A stretch of DNA of 27,896 bases from a virus. This document shows positions 16,696 to 23,436 of this stretch, piece by piece (positions within the stretch are counted from its first letter, which is position 1; every line of letters starts with the position of its first letter). The translations under genes and the position numbers were made by a program. The notes under the pieces are model-generated. The model searched no databases, had not been told where the DNA came from, and saw nothing but the letters and a program-made list of their open reading frames with translations. The DNA lies in the IMG/VR virus record IMGVR_UViG_3300035698_028158, positions 1 to 27,896 of that record, one strand, 5' to 3'.

Positions 16696-17103
16696 ATGGC
16701 AATAGATTTTAGTAATATTGACGCAATTGTAGGGGGATTCACTAAAGTATTGAATCTATCATCGATTGGCGGTCCACCGCCAGTACCGTCACCGCTTATT
16801 TTAATTGGTGTACCTTTACGTGCTGGCTTGTCACCTACCAAGATAGCATCAAATATTATTGCAAGAAAATCAGAAGCTGGATTACCTGTGGGTGCATTAC
16901 CATCTGGACAACTTAGTTCAGATGAGATAATGGAGAGAATCAGAATTGAGGAAATAGTTAAAGCACTTCAACAAGATGCGATTATCTCAGTATCAATCCC
17001 ACCGGGAATCACATTAACGGCAGCAGGAATCTCCCCAACAGGTCCAGTTACGGTGTTCGGTTCCACTATAACATTAAGTAAAGGATATGGAGTAATACAA
17101 TAA
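16696..17103 (+). CDS. Small unknown virion-associated protein
   Basis: 135 residues with a Pro/Gly-rich section (SSIGGPPPVPSPLILIGVPL), a helical middle (SSDEIMERIRIEEIVKALQQ) and a beta-rich end (ISVSIPPGITLTAAGI, GPVTVFGSTITLSKGYGVI). Placement two genes before the OB-fold spike suggests a tail-tip or baseplate accessory. The Gly-rich beta end invites comparison with spike-tip proteins, but PAAR signatures are not visible. Coupled to the next gene by TAATG. Confidence 0.6.
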   Translation: MAIDFSNIDAIVGGFTKVLNLSSIGGPPPVPSPLILIGVPLRAGLSPTKIASNIIARKSEAGLPVGALPSGQLSSDEIMERIRIEEIVKALQQDAIISVSIPPGITLTAAGISPTGPVTVFGSTITLSKGYGVIQ

Positions 17104-17306
17104 TGGAAAACCTAACTAAACTAACACCAACGGAATTGCTGGTAAAGGGCAATCAAATTAAAGCAAAACACGATGCTTTAAAAGATGAAATCATTGCCTG
17201 TACTTATGAAATTGAAAGGCTTCAAAACGAAATAAATGAGAAAGCATTAATATTACAAGGTCTTGAAGAAAATTATGTAAAAATTGTCGAAATAATGGAG
17301 AATTAA
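17103..17306 (+). CDS. Small coiled-coil protein
   Basis: 67 residues, almost entirely predicted helix. A heptad-like pattern runs through KHDALKDEIIACTYEIERLQ and NEINEKALILQGLEENYVKI. Coupled to the preceding gene (TAATG) and 1 bp before the spike gene. Possibly a small assembly or trimer-forming partner of the spike; this is inference from position. Confidence 0.6.
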   Translation: MENLTKLTPTELLVKGNQIKAKHDALKDEIIACTYEIERLQNEINEKALILQGLEENYVKIVEIMEN

Positions 17307-17307
17307 A

Positions 17308-18246
17308 ATGGCATTTGAAAAACCATACTTACAAACAACGATAAGTAATAAACAGATTCACACTGGTATCGTTCGAAAAAGAACAATATTTTATGGTGAA
17401 GTTATAAGTATTGAAGACGAAACCGATGGTGGTAGGATTAAAGTTAGAATTCCAGAACTCGATAACCGAGTTGATGATATCGAGTTGCCTTGGTGTTATC
17501 CCGAACTTCCGAAATTCTTTCATGTTTACCCACAAGTAACTGAAATTGTTAGGGTTAGTCTTGAAGACCGTAAATTCCCTGAAAGAAGTAGGTTTTGGAT
17601 GGGTAGTATTATCTCACAACCACAAAAAATTGGTTTCGACTCCAAATACACGGCACTTTCAACAACAAATCTTGGACTTACTCTACCAGCTAAAGCACCA
17701 AGTACATATCCTGATGCTGATGGTGTTTACCCAACTAAAGAAGATATTGCAATTGTTGGAAAGGTTAATACTGATGTGATTTTAAGGGTTAATGAGGTTC
17801 ACCTTAGAGCAGGTAAACATGAGAATAATGATGTGTTGAAACTCAATACAACTAATCCTGCACAAATTAGCATGGTTTATGAACCAAAACCGGATACAGG
17901 TACACCCGGAAGACCGTCTCTTGGTATTACTACAAGTGTAAGTAATGAACAATATTATAGTAACACCATTATAATGAGTGATAAACTTGCGTTAATAACT
18001 CATAGTGGTAATCCTAAATTTAAATCAGCAAGACTTACTCCTGAAGATAGAGAAAGAATATTTGAAGAAGGTCATCCTATGGCACGTGCTGATATTATTG
18101 TTGAAGCTCTTGAAGTAATTAGACAGGCATTAATTGGTCATGTTCATGGTTATTCTGGGATAGAAGCCGATAAGAATGCTATACTTAAGAAGTTAGAAGA
18201 ACTACAATTTGAGCAAATAATGCAAAATGATATTGTAATTAATTAA
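17308..18246 (+). CDS. Baseplate hub spike protein, gp5-type OB-fold domain
   Basis: 312 residues. Residues about 24-105 form the OB-fold typical of gp5/VgrG-like spike proteins: TIFYGEVISIEDETDGGRIK with VRIPELD, then LPWCYPELPKFFHVYPQVTE with IVRV and RSRFWMGSI. The conserved 'G-R-I-x-V-R-I-P-E-L ... L-P-W-x-x-P ... P ... V-x-V' order is visible. The rest contains repeated short beta segments (VILRVNEVHLRAGKHENNDV) and a helical C-terminus after GHVHGYSG. No lysozyme domain is present, unlike T4 gp5. It would sit at the tip of the tail tube. It ends the run of virion genes; the following nuclease gene has its own promoter box. Confidence 0.75.
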   Translation: MAFEKPYLQTTISNKQIHTGIVRKRTIFYGEVISIEDETDGGRIKVRIPELDNRVDDIELPWCYPELPKFFHVYPQVTEIVRVSLEDRKFPERSRFWMGSIISQPQKIGFDSKYTALSTTNLGLTLPAKAPSTYPDADGVYPTKEDIAIVGKVNTDVILRVNEVHLRAGKHENNDVLKLNTTNPAQISMVYEPKPDTGTPGRPSLGITTSVSNEQYYSNTIIMSDKLALITHSGNPKFKSARLTPEDRERIFEEGHPMARADIIVEALEVIRQALIGHVHGYSGIEADKNAILKKLEELQFEQIMQNDIVIN

Positions 18247-18261
18247 TTTGTTGTATATTTG
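18233..18261 (+). promoter_or_regulatory. Host-type promoter of the PD-(D/E)XK nuclease gene
   Basis: TTG (18233-18235), 18 bases, then TATATTTG (18254-18261), a full match to TAnnTTTG. The ATG follows after only 6 bases, so transcription would start at or next to the start codon, giving a nearly leaderless mRNA. Confidence 0.55.
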
Positions 18262-18267
18262 CTCTCT

Positions 18268-19050
18268 ATGAAGATTGAGATACCCAATAAACTTTTCACG
18301 ACCTTTAATGAAGTCAGATATTTTGATGAACCACATAAATATTATTTAGATGGTCAGGAATTGCTTTCAGTCACCACATTACTTCACAGATATCAAGAAG
18401 AATTCAATGAAAAGTATTGGTCTGAAATCAAAGCCACCGAATATTCTATTACACCAAAAGAAGTTCTAAGGGCATGGAAGTTCATTAATAAAAAAGGAAC
18501 AATTAAGGGTTCGGCAATTCACGATTATGCTGAGATGTTATTCCTGAATAAAGTTTTTAAATACCCAATTCATACGATTCTCGATGAATTCGGATTCGAC
18601 CCCGTAATCGAAGAATATAATATCACGAAAAAACATGTCCATCGGTTCTATGATGATGTGCGAGGCAAATTAATCCCGGTTCGAACCGAAATGATTTTAT
18701 ATGATAGAGAATCATTAATTGGAGGCATGCTTGATATCCTATTCTTCAACATCAAAACAGGTGAATTCCAAATCTGGGACCATAAAACAAATAAAGAACT
18801 AACATTAAAAACTGAAAGACGATTAAAGGATGAATTATACATATTAGATGATTCTGATTTAACAATATATTCCTTACAATTAGGTATGTATAAACATATT
18901 ATCGAAAAGAATACTGGAATTAAATTAGGTAAATCGTATATTGTTTGGTATAGTCATAACAATTCTAATTATGAAATTATCGAAACAAAAGACTATTCTT
19001 ATCTCATTAATATCATTATGAATAAAAGAATTAAAGAACTAGCAGCATGA
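18268..19050 (+). CDS. PD-(D/E)XK superfamily nuclease (RecB/Cas4-like exonuclease fold)
   Basis: 260 residues from the ATG at 18268; a TTG nine bases upstream is rejected because it lies in the -7 box. Motifs in order: LLSVTTLLHRYQEEF near the N-terminus, KGSAIHDYAEM (80-90, with H85 and E89), E141, IGGMLDILFF (D156), QIWDHKTNKEL (D171, K173 of the D-x-K pair) and YSLQLGMYKHII (Q204, Y208). This is the signature of RecB-family and phage exonucleases that degrade or trim DNA, usually with two metal ions. Likely role: DNA recombination or processing in the infected cell. Its stop overlaps an ATG (ATGA at 19047), which opens only a 13-codon frame. Confidence 0.85.
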   Translation: MKIEIPNKLFTTFNEVRYFDEPHKYYLDGQELLSVTTLLHRYQEEFNEKYWSEIKATEYSITPKEVLRAWKFINKKGTIKGSAIHDYAEMLFLNKVFKYPIHTILDEFGFDPVIEEYNITKKHVHRFYDDVRGKLIPVRTEMILYDRESLIGGMLDILFFNIKTGEFQIWDHKTNKELTLKTERRLKDELYILDDSDLTIYSLQLGMYKHIIEKNTGIKLGKSYIVWYSHNNSNYEIIETKDYSYLINIIMNKRIKELAA

Positions 19051-19088
19051 CAGATGATAAAATACTAAACATTCATAATAAATTTTAA
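19047..19088 (+). pseudogene. Possible gene remnant: 13-codon frame coupled to the nuclease gene
   Basis: ATG overlaps the nuclease stop as ATGA, the usual coupling seen in this cluster, but the frame (MTDDKILNIHNKF) ends after 13 codons inside the tail of the convergent endonuclease gene. It may be the surviving start of a gene cut off when the endonuclease gene arrived, or it may be chance. Confidence 0.25.
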
Positions 19089-20630
19089 ATTTCCACAATC
19101 ATAAATTTTAAAATATCCTCTTTCATTCATAATTTGATGTTCGGTTTTGTCAGGGTTATATCCTTCTTTAATTAAGATATCTTTCCTAAATTTAAATCGA
19201 TAATGTCTCTTCATGTCACCACATTTATAATAATAATAGTTGGGTCTCGTGTTATCAATGAATTCAAAACCAAGTTTTTCATATAATCCACCATTTGAAT
19301 ATCTTCTATCGGCAAAGGTCAAAATCGATTTGGGATTATATGTTTTAATAAAATAATTAAGCATTTTACTTGCACCTCCAATGACTACAGTATTGAGTTT
19401 ATTACAAAATCTTAACATTTCGTATTCATTATCAATAATTAATTTATTTCCCATTGATAATCTCTTTTTTCCAAAAGTCATTATAGAAACCAATTCATCA
19501 TTATAATATAATCCGATTTTAACATTAGAACCTACAAATCCTTGAATATGATTGGTTTCAAGAAAATTTCTAATTAATTTATTGTCATTAATTTCCCTAA
19601 TTTGACATTTACGAGCATAAATTCTGTATTCAATAATACCAAGTTTAGATTTTATAATCGATTTAACTATTTGTGGTTTGTTTAAAATTTCATCTTCAAA
19701 TACTTGAAGTAATTGAATACCTTGTTTCTGACATAAAATTGTTTTATTTAAATGATAATATTTATCTTTATAAATCTCAGAATGCCAATATAAACCATTT
19801 ACCTCAATACCTAATTTATATGAAGGGAAATATATATCAATTTCTTTCTTTATTTCAGTCCTATTATTAAATTCATAATCAATATCATGTAAATCTTCAA
19901 CCAATATTTTTGGTAATGTTTCATATGATTTTTTTGGGTTACAATTAAGACAAATAGGTTTATCATATGTGAATCTTGAATTCAATAAATTTGCATTAAT
20001 ATTGAACGTTTCATTACATTTAAGACACATAAAATGAAAATCACCATTTTCATGTTTAATGAATCGATATTTATCTTTAAGTTTATTAATTACACGATTA
20101 ACATTCTTTTCATCACCAATATAAACATTATTCTTAAATTTATTTCGGATTCTATCAATTTTCATTGGATTATTAACACCATGATTTTTATTAAAATTAT
20201 CCCTGTATCTTTCCTTTATTTCATTAGATTTCATCGGATTATCAACCCCATAATTTATTTGAAGTGTTTTTCTTTTCTTTTCCTTTACAGTAGTAAGTTG
20301 ATTATGACTATGAACACCATATTTTTTTATGGTTGTTTTTAATATTTTTTCCTTATGTTCTTTTGATTTATTTAAACAATTAATACTACAATGATTATTA
20401 TATCCTCTTTGTAATGTACCTTTAAATTTAACCAATTCACCACATTGGGGGCATTTAGGGGTTTCATTTAATTCGTGAATAAAAAGATAAATTTTTTCAA
20501 TAAATGGAATGTCCTGATTTGTATTTGAAATAATAATATTATATAAATCAGGATTATTTTTCCTCAACCAAATTTCCTTTGTTTTATGTCCTGATTTGTT
20601 ATTATTTAAAAAAAAATCACCGTATTTCAT
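19065..20630 (-). CDS. Freestanding homing endonuclease, Vsr-like (EDxHD type), copy 1
   Basis: 521 residues from the ATG at 20630. In order: a helical N-terminus; a Zn-binding site (CPQCG ... CSINC, C60, C63, C81, C85); three 23-residue KYGV repeats (98-166); a second Cys pair set (MCLKCNE ... CLNCNP, C202-C230); a nuclease core of Vsr type (EIKKEIDIYFPSYKLGIEVN, GLYWHSEIYKD, YHLNK, LLQVFEDE; D265, H283, D313); and a C-terminal domain (LETNHIQGF, LYYNDELVSIMTFGK, GGASKMLNYF, ADRRYSNGGLYEKLGFEF) recalling a GNAT-like fold. It ends KTEHQIMNERGYFKIYDCGN as its paralogue does. Vsr-like EDxHD enzymes nick or cut DNA and act as mobile homing endonucleases. The in-frame ATG at 20660 is rejected since it lies in the tail tube terminator loop. 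It sits between convergent clusters, behind the tail tube gene. Confidence 0.82.
   Translation of the reverse strand: MKYGDFFLNNNKSGHKTKEIWLRKNNPDLYNIIISNTNQDIPFIEKIYLFIHELNETPKCPQCGELVKFKGTLQRGYNNHCSINCLNKSKEHKEKILKTTIKKYGVHSHNQLTTVKEKKRKTLQINYGVDNPMKSNEIKERYRDNFNKNHGVNNPMKIDRIRNKFKNNVYIGDEKNVNRVINKLKDKYRFIKHENGDFHFMCLKCNETFNINANLLNSRFTYDKPICLNCNPKKSYETLPKILVEDLHDIDYEFNNRTEIKKEIDIYFPSYKLGIEVNGLYWHSEIYKDKYYHLNKTILCQKQGIQLLQVFEDEILNKPQIVKSIIKSKLGIIEYRIYARKCQIREINDNKLIRNFLETNHIQGFVGSNVKIGLYYNDELVSIMTFGKKRLSMGNKLIIDNEYEMLRFCNKLNTVVIGGASKMLNYFIKTYNPKSILTFADRRYSNGGLYEKLGFEFIDNTRPNYYYYKCGDMKRHYRFKFRKDILIKEGYNPDKTEHQIMNERGYFKIYDCGNLKFIMNV
20133..20339 (-). repeat. Three tandem 23-residue KYGV repeats in endonuclease copy 1
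   Basis: Residues 98-120, 121-143 and 144-166, each with the core K/N-Y/H-G-V, followed by N-P-M-K or H-N-Q. See the matching arrays in copies 2 and 3. Confidence 0.65.
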
Positions 20631-20634
20631 AACA

Positions 20635-20642
20635 CAAAGATA
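20635..20642 (-). promoter_or_regulatory. Host-type -7 box of endonuclease copy 1
   Basis: The minus strand reads TATCTTTG, a full match to TAnnTTTG, 4 bp before the ATG at 20630 and directly after the T-tract of the tail tube terminator. No TTG was found at the usual -33 distance. A transcript from here would be leaderless. Confidence 0.45.
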
Positions 20643-20646
20643 TAAA

Positions 20647-20673
20647 AAAACCACGTACATAATACGTGGTTTT
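20647..20673 (-). terminator. Intrinsic terminator of the tail tube gene
   Basis: On the minus strand AAAACCACGTA, a 5-base loop and TACGTGGTTTT form an 11-bp perfect stem, and the T-tract reads on as seven T. It starts 23 bp after the tail tube stop. In the plus direction the tail is TTTTG, a weaker terminator. Confidence 0.8.
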
Positions 20674-20695
20674 GTAAGTAATCTTAAGTACTTGA

Positions 20696-21193
20696 TTACA
20701 AGTTAAGTATGCACCGCCATGGTTGGAGTTCCAAAGTTATATTAGTTAATTCATCGCTAGAATAATCATTCTCACCGAAATCGATTGATGTAATCATACA
20801 CTGTTCCAAGAACCACTTTTCTACTTCAACACCTGTTGGGTCTAAAGACTTCAAAGTGATGTCCTTCTTATAACCTGCTGCATAACCCATACGACCAGTA
20901 AGTGATTCTGCATGCAAACGAACCCACTCCATAAGTTGTTGAGAAGTAGATGGACCAATTGGGTCAAGGAATGTCACTGACATTGGGTCCCAAGTATATC
21001 TACCTGCAACATAGTTTTGTTCGTTCATATATTGAATAGGAACACTATTAATTTTCATCGAAGGTCTCTTAAACTTCTGAGTTTTCCAAACCTGAACGCC
21101 TAGTGAATCATCGAATACTGCAAAAAATCTATTAACTCTTTTTGGTTCGTATTCGAACGGCATCGTTCTTATCATTGTTTCTTCTGCTGCCAT
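20696..21193 (-). CDS. Tail tube protein, T4 gp19 type
   Basis: 165 residues, the size of T4 gp19 (about 163). FEYEPKRVNRFFAVFDDSLG at the N-terminus, FKRPSMKINSVPIQYMNEQN, YVAGRYTWDPMSVTFLDPIG, LMEWVRLHAESLTGRMGYAA, YKKDITLKSLDPTGVEVEKW and CMITSIDFGENDYSSDELTN follow the conserved gp19/tube pattern (P-x-R-x-N-R-F ... W-x-P-x-x-V-x-F-x-D ... D-P-x-G). It polymerises into the inner tube of the contractile tail. Its own GTATTTAT box lies 44 bp upstream and a strong terminator follows, so it is a single-gene late unit. Confidence 0.92.
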   Translation of the reverse strand: MAAEETMIRTMPFEYEPKRVNRFFAVFDDSLGVQVWKTQKFKRPSMKINSVPIQYMNEQNYVAGRYTWDPMSVTFLDPIGPSTSQQLMEWVRLHAESLTGRMGYAAGYKKDITLKSLDPTGVEVEKWFLEQCMITSIDFGENDYSSDELTNITLELQPWRCILNL

Positions 21194-21236
21194 TTTATTT
21201 AAATATTAATTTTCTGCTTATTTTTGTACGTTTATA

Positions 21237-21244
21237 ATAAATAC
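21237..21244 (-). promoter_or_regulatory. GTATTTAT late-promoter-like box before the tail tube gene
   Basis: The minus strand reads TTGAGTATTTATTATAAAC, 44 bp upstream of the ATG at 21193. Confidence 0.6.
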
Positions 21245-21284
21245 TCAAGTATTTGGAAATAATGCAGACTTAAAACAACTAATA

Positions 21285-21671
21285 TTATTTAGGTAGTATT
21301 CCGGTCCTCAGATACCATCTTAATCCAGACTTTGAAAGTTTTGCGAGTTGTGCTTTAGATGGTTTAATTATAGTTAATTGCTGAACTTCATCCACTTTTG
21401 GTTCTTTCTTTTCTTCCCAATTTTCAGAAATAGCATCACCAGCAAATAATTCTGGATGGTCTACTAAATCTGGTGGTAGTTGAGTTTCAACTTCATCAAT
21501 CTCTTTCATTTCATCAACGATATCGATATCATGTAATTCTTCCATTTTTGCAATAGGATCACCATCAATTACGATTTTAACCTGTGGTTCTTCAATTGGT
21601 GTCTTCGCTACTTCTTTCTTTAATTGTTCAACATTTATATTTTGATTTAATTCTTTTTTCTTTCTTCTCAT
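21285..21671 (-). CDS. Small acidic unknown protein between sheath and tube units
   Basis: 128 residues. A basic start (MRRKKKELNQ), a long acidic, probably disordered middle (many Glu and Asp, residues 30-95) and a basic C-terminal motif (SKAQLAKLSKSGLRWYLRTG). No family is recognised. Its own GTATTTAT box lies 31 bp upstream, so it is probably made late; placement among sheath and tube genes suggests a tail or head-tail accessory role, but this is inference. Confidence 0.65.
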   Translation of the reverse strand: MRRKKKELNQNINVEQLKKEVAKTPIEEPQVKIVIDGDPIAKMEELHDIDIVDEMKEIDEVETQLPPDLVDHPELFAGDAISENWEEKKEPKVDEVQQLTIIKPSKAQLAKLSKSGLRWYLRTGILPK

Positions 21672-21701
21672 AATCTTTTGATTTATATTGTGTTATTTCC
21701 C

Positions 21702-21709
21702 ATAAATAC
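21702..21709 (-). promoter_or_regulatory. GTATTTAT late-promoter-like box before the small acidic protein gene
   Basis: The minus strand reads TTTAGTATTTATGGGAAAT, 31 bp upstream of the ATG at 21671, directly after the T-tract of the preceding terminator. Confidence 0.6.
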
Positions 21710-21719
21710 TAAAAAAAAG

Positions 21720-21744
21720 AAAACCCGCTAAATTAGCGGGTTTT
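21720..21744 (-). terminator. Intrinsic terminator of endonuclease copy 2
   Basis: On the minus strand AAAACCCGC, a 7-base loop (partly self-pairing) and GCGGGTTTT are followed by C and eight T. It starts 18 bp after the stop of the endonuclease gene. Confidence 0.85.
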
Positions 21745-21761
21745 CCAAATTTTAAATGATG

Positions 21762-23324
21762 TTAAATTTTAATATATTTAATATTACCACAATCATATAT
21801 CCTTGGAATTTTTCTTTCTTGCATTATTTGATGTTCAGTTTTATTTGGGTCATAACCTTCCTTAACTAAAATATCTTTTCTAAACGAAAACCTATGTTTT
21901 CTTTTCTTTCCAACAACATACCAATAATTTGGTTGAGTAGTTTTATCTAAAACAAATCCCAATACCCCATAAAGATTTCCATTACTATATCTTTTATTGG
22001 CAAAAGTTATTATTTTATTCGGTTGATGTTTTAAATTAAAATGTTTCAATAATTTTGATGCTCCTCCAATTACAATTGTATTAATTTTATTACAAAATCT
22101 CAATAATTCAAATTCCCCAATATTTTTATTTTTATTACCTAAAACATTTCTTAATTTACCAAAAGTCATTAATGCAACAAGTTCATCATTATAATATAAA
22201 CCAATTTTTATTAATGAATTAACATTTCCCTGTATATGATTTTCATTTAAAAATTTTGAAGATGTTTTAGGGTCAACTTCTTTAATTTCACATTTACGAG
22301 CATAAATTTTATTATTTATTAAACCCAATTTATTACTAATCATCGACTCAATAATATCATACTTTTCAAGTAATTCATCCTCAAAAAAATGAAATAATTG
22401 TATATTTTTTTCTAAACATTTATTAGTTTTATCAATATGATAACTCTTATTAAGATAATATTCGGAATGCCAATACAGTCCATTTATCTCAATAGCCGTG
22501 CTATGTGATGGGATATTAATATCAAGTTCACCTGAGATTGTTTTTCTATCATTTGGAATATAATTAATATTGTTAGTTGTTAAAAAATTACATATTTTAC
22601 GTTCAAACGTGGTTCTTGGCGAACCAAGTGGTTGTATTATTGTTGATAATTCAACACCATGATTTAATCTATTCACCAATAATTTCCTATTTTCATTAAA
22701 AATATGACCATCAGGATGAGAAACTTTCAAGTTTTTACCATCAAATTCTAAAATATCATATCCTAGTTTAGAAAATCTGGATGTTAGTTTTTTCTCTCTA
22801 TTTTTTGCTAATTTTTGAAGGGCAGGTTTCACTATATCAGAACCTCTTTCATGATATGCGGCTTTCGATTTTTTAGATGCTAATAATCTTTTTTCTTTAA
22901 TTTGAAATGTATAATCAACACCATATTTTTTTTGTACGGCTTCTTTTGACTTATCAATTCTTTTTTTTATATTCACCGGATTACTCTGCCATTTTATTAA
23001 ACATTCACTAGTACAAAAATTTTTCTTTCGTTTCTTTCTCTCAATAAATATATTACCACACTCTAAACAAGTTTTTTTCTCAACAGCATTTTTATTTTTT
23101 TGTAAACCAGAACATTTATATGAACAAAATTTTTTATTTTCCTTTTTCTTCGAAATGAAGGGCATTCCACAACATTCACAATTTTTTTCAATATAAAATT
23201 TTTTATTGTTCTCAAACCTATCTTTTTTTTGACACTCTTTAGAACAGAAAATTTTTTCTTTACCTAGATTAACCTCAAAGGGATTACCACATAATTTACA
23301 TTCTAATTTAACAATTCTCGCCAT
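21762..23324 (-). CDS. Freestanding homing endonuclease, Vsr-like (EDxHD type), copy 2
   Basis: 520 residues. Three Zn-ribbon-like modules at the N-terminus: C9-C12-C27-C31, C49-C52-C67-C71, C86-C89-C104-C108, each of the form CxxCG ... FCSxxC. One KYGV repeat follows (128-150). The nuclease core holds TTFERKICNFL (E241), SGELDINIPSHSTAIEINGL (D268), YWHSEYYLNKSYH (H286) and FHFFEDELLE (D316), fitting the E-D-H-D order of Vsr-like homing enzymes. The C-terminal GNAT-like region (LNENHIQGN, LYYNDELVALMTFGKLR, GGASKLLKHF, YSNGNLYGVLGF) is close to copy 1, ending KTEHQIMQERKIPRIYDCGN. It lies between the sheath terminator and the next late gene with its own promoter box and terminator. Confidence 0.82.
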   Translation of the reverse strand: MARIVKLECKLCGNPFEVNLGKEKIFCSKECQKKDRFENNKKFYIEKNCECCGMPFISKKKENKKFCSYKCSGLQKNKNAVEKKTCLECGNIFIERKKRKKNFCTSECLIKWQSNPVNIKKRIDKSKEAVQKKYGVDYTFQIKEKRLLASKKSKAAYHERGSDIVKPALQKLAKNREKKLTSRFSKLGYDILEFDGKNLKVSHPDGHIFNENRKLLVNRLNHGVELSTIIQPLGSPRTTFERKICNFLTTNNINYIPNDRKTISGELDINIPSHSTAIEINGLYWHSEYYLNKSYHIDKTNKCLEKNIQLFHFFEDELLEKYDIIESMISNKLGLINNKIYARKCEIKEVDPKTSSKFLNENHIQGNVNSLIKIGLYYNDELVALMTFGKLRNVLGNKNKNIGEFELLRFCNKINTIVIGGASKLLKHFNLKHQPNKIITFANKRYSNGNLYGVLGFVLDKTTQPNYWYVVGKKRKHRFSFRKDILVKEGYDPNKTEHQIMQERKIPRIYDCGNIKYIKI

Positions 23325-23363
23325 TTTAATGAAATTTACATTTAACCAACTAATTCAATAATG

Positions 23364-23371
23364 CAAATATA
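23364..23371 (-). promoter_or_regulatory. Host-type -7 box of endonuclease copy 2
   Basis: The minus strand reads CTTATATTTGCATT; TATATTTG is a full match to TAnnTTTG. It lies 39 bp upstream of the ATG at 23324 and just behind the sheath terminator. No clear -33 TTG was seen. Confidence 0.45.
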
Positions 23372-23386
23372 AGTGAATTAATAAAA

Positions 23387-23418
23387 AAAAAGCCATTAAT
23401 AAATTATTAATGGCTTTT
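23387..23418 (-). terminator. Intrinsic terminator of the tail sheath gene
   Basis: On the minus strand AAAGCCATTAATAA, a 1-base centre and TTATTAATGGCTTT form a long stem (inner A/T pairs probably open as the loop), followed by a run of about nine T. It starts 19 bp after the sheath stop. Confidence 0.85.
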
Positions 23419-23436
23419 AAATTTCAAAACATCACA

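Noticed and set aside
16696-17103. PAAR-type spike tip
   Set aside because: The Gly-rich beta ending is suggestive, but the PAAR signature and its metal-binding His/Cys residues are missing.
18259-18267. TTG start for the PD-(D/E)XK nuclease
   Set aside because: It overlaps the TATATTTG box; the ATG at 18268 gives a start that matches the family without extra residues.
20631-20660. Upstream ATG at 20660 extending endonuclease copy 1 by ten residues
   Set aside because: It lies in the loop of the tail tube terminator and the extension crosses the T-tract and the -7 box; the paralogues show no such extension.
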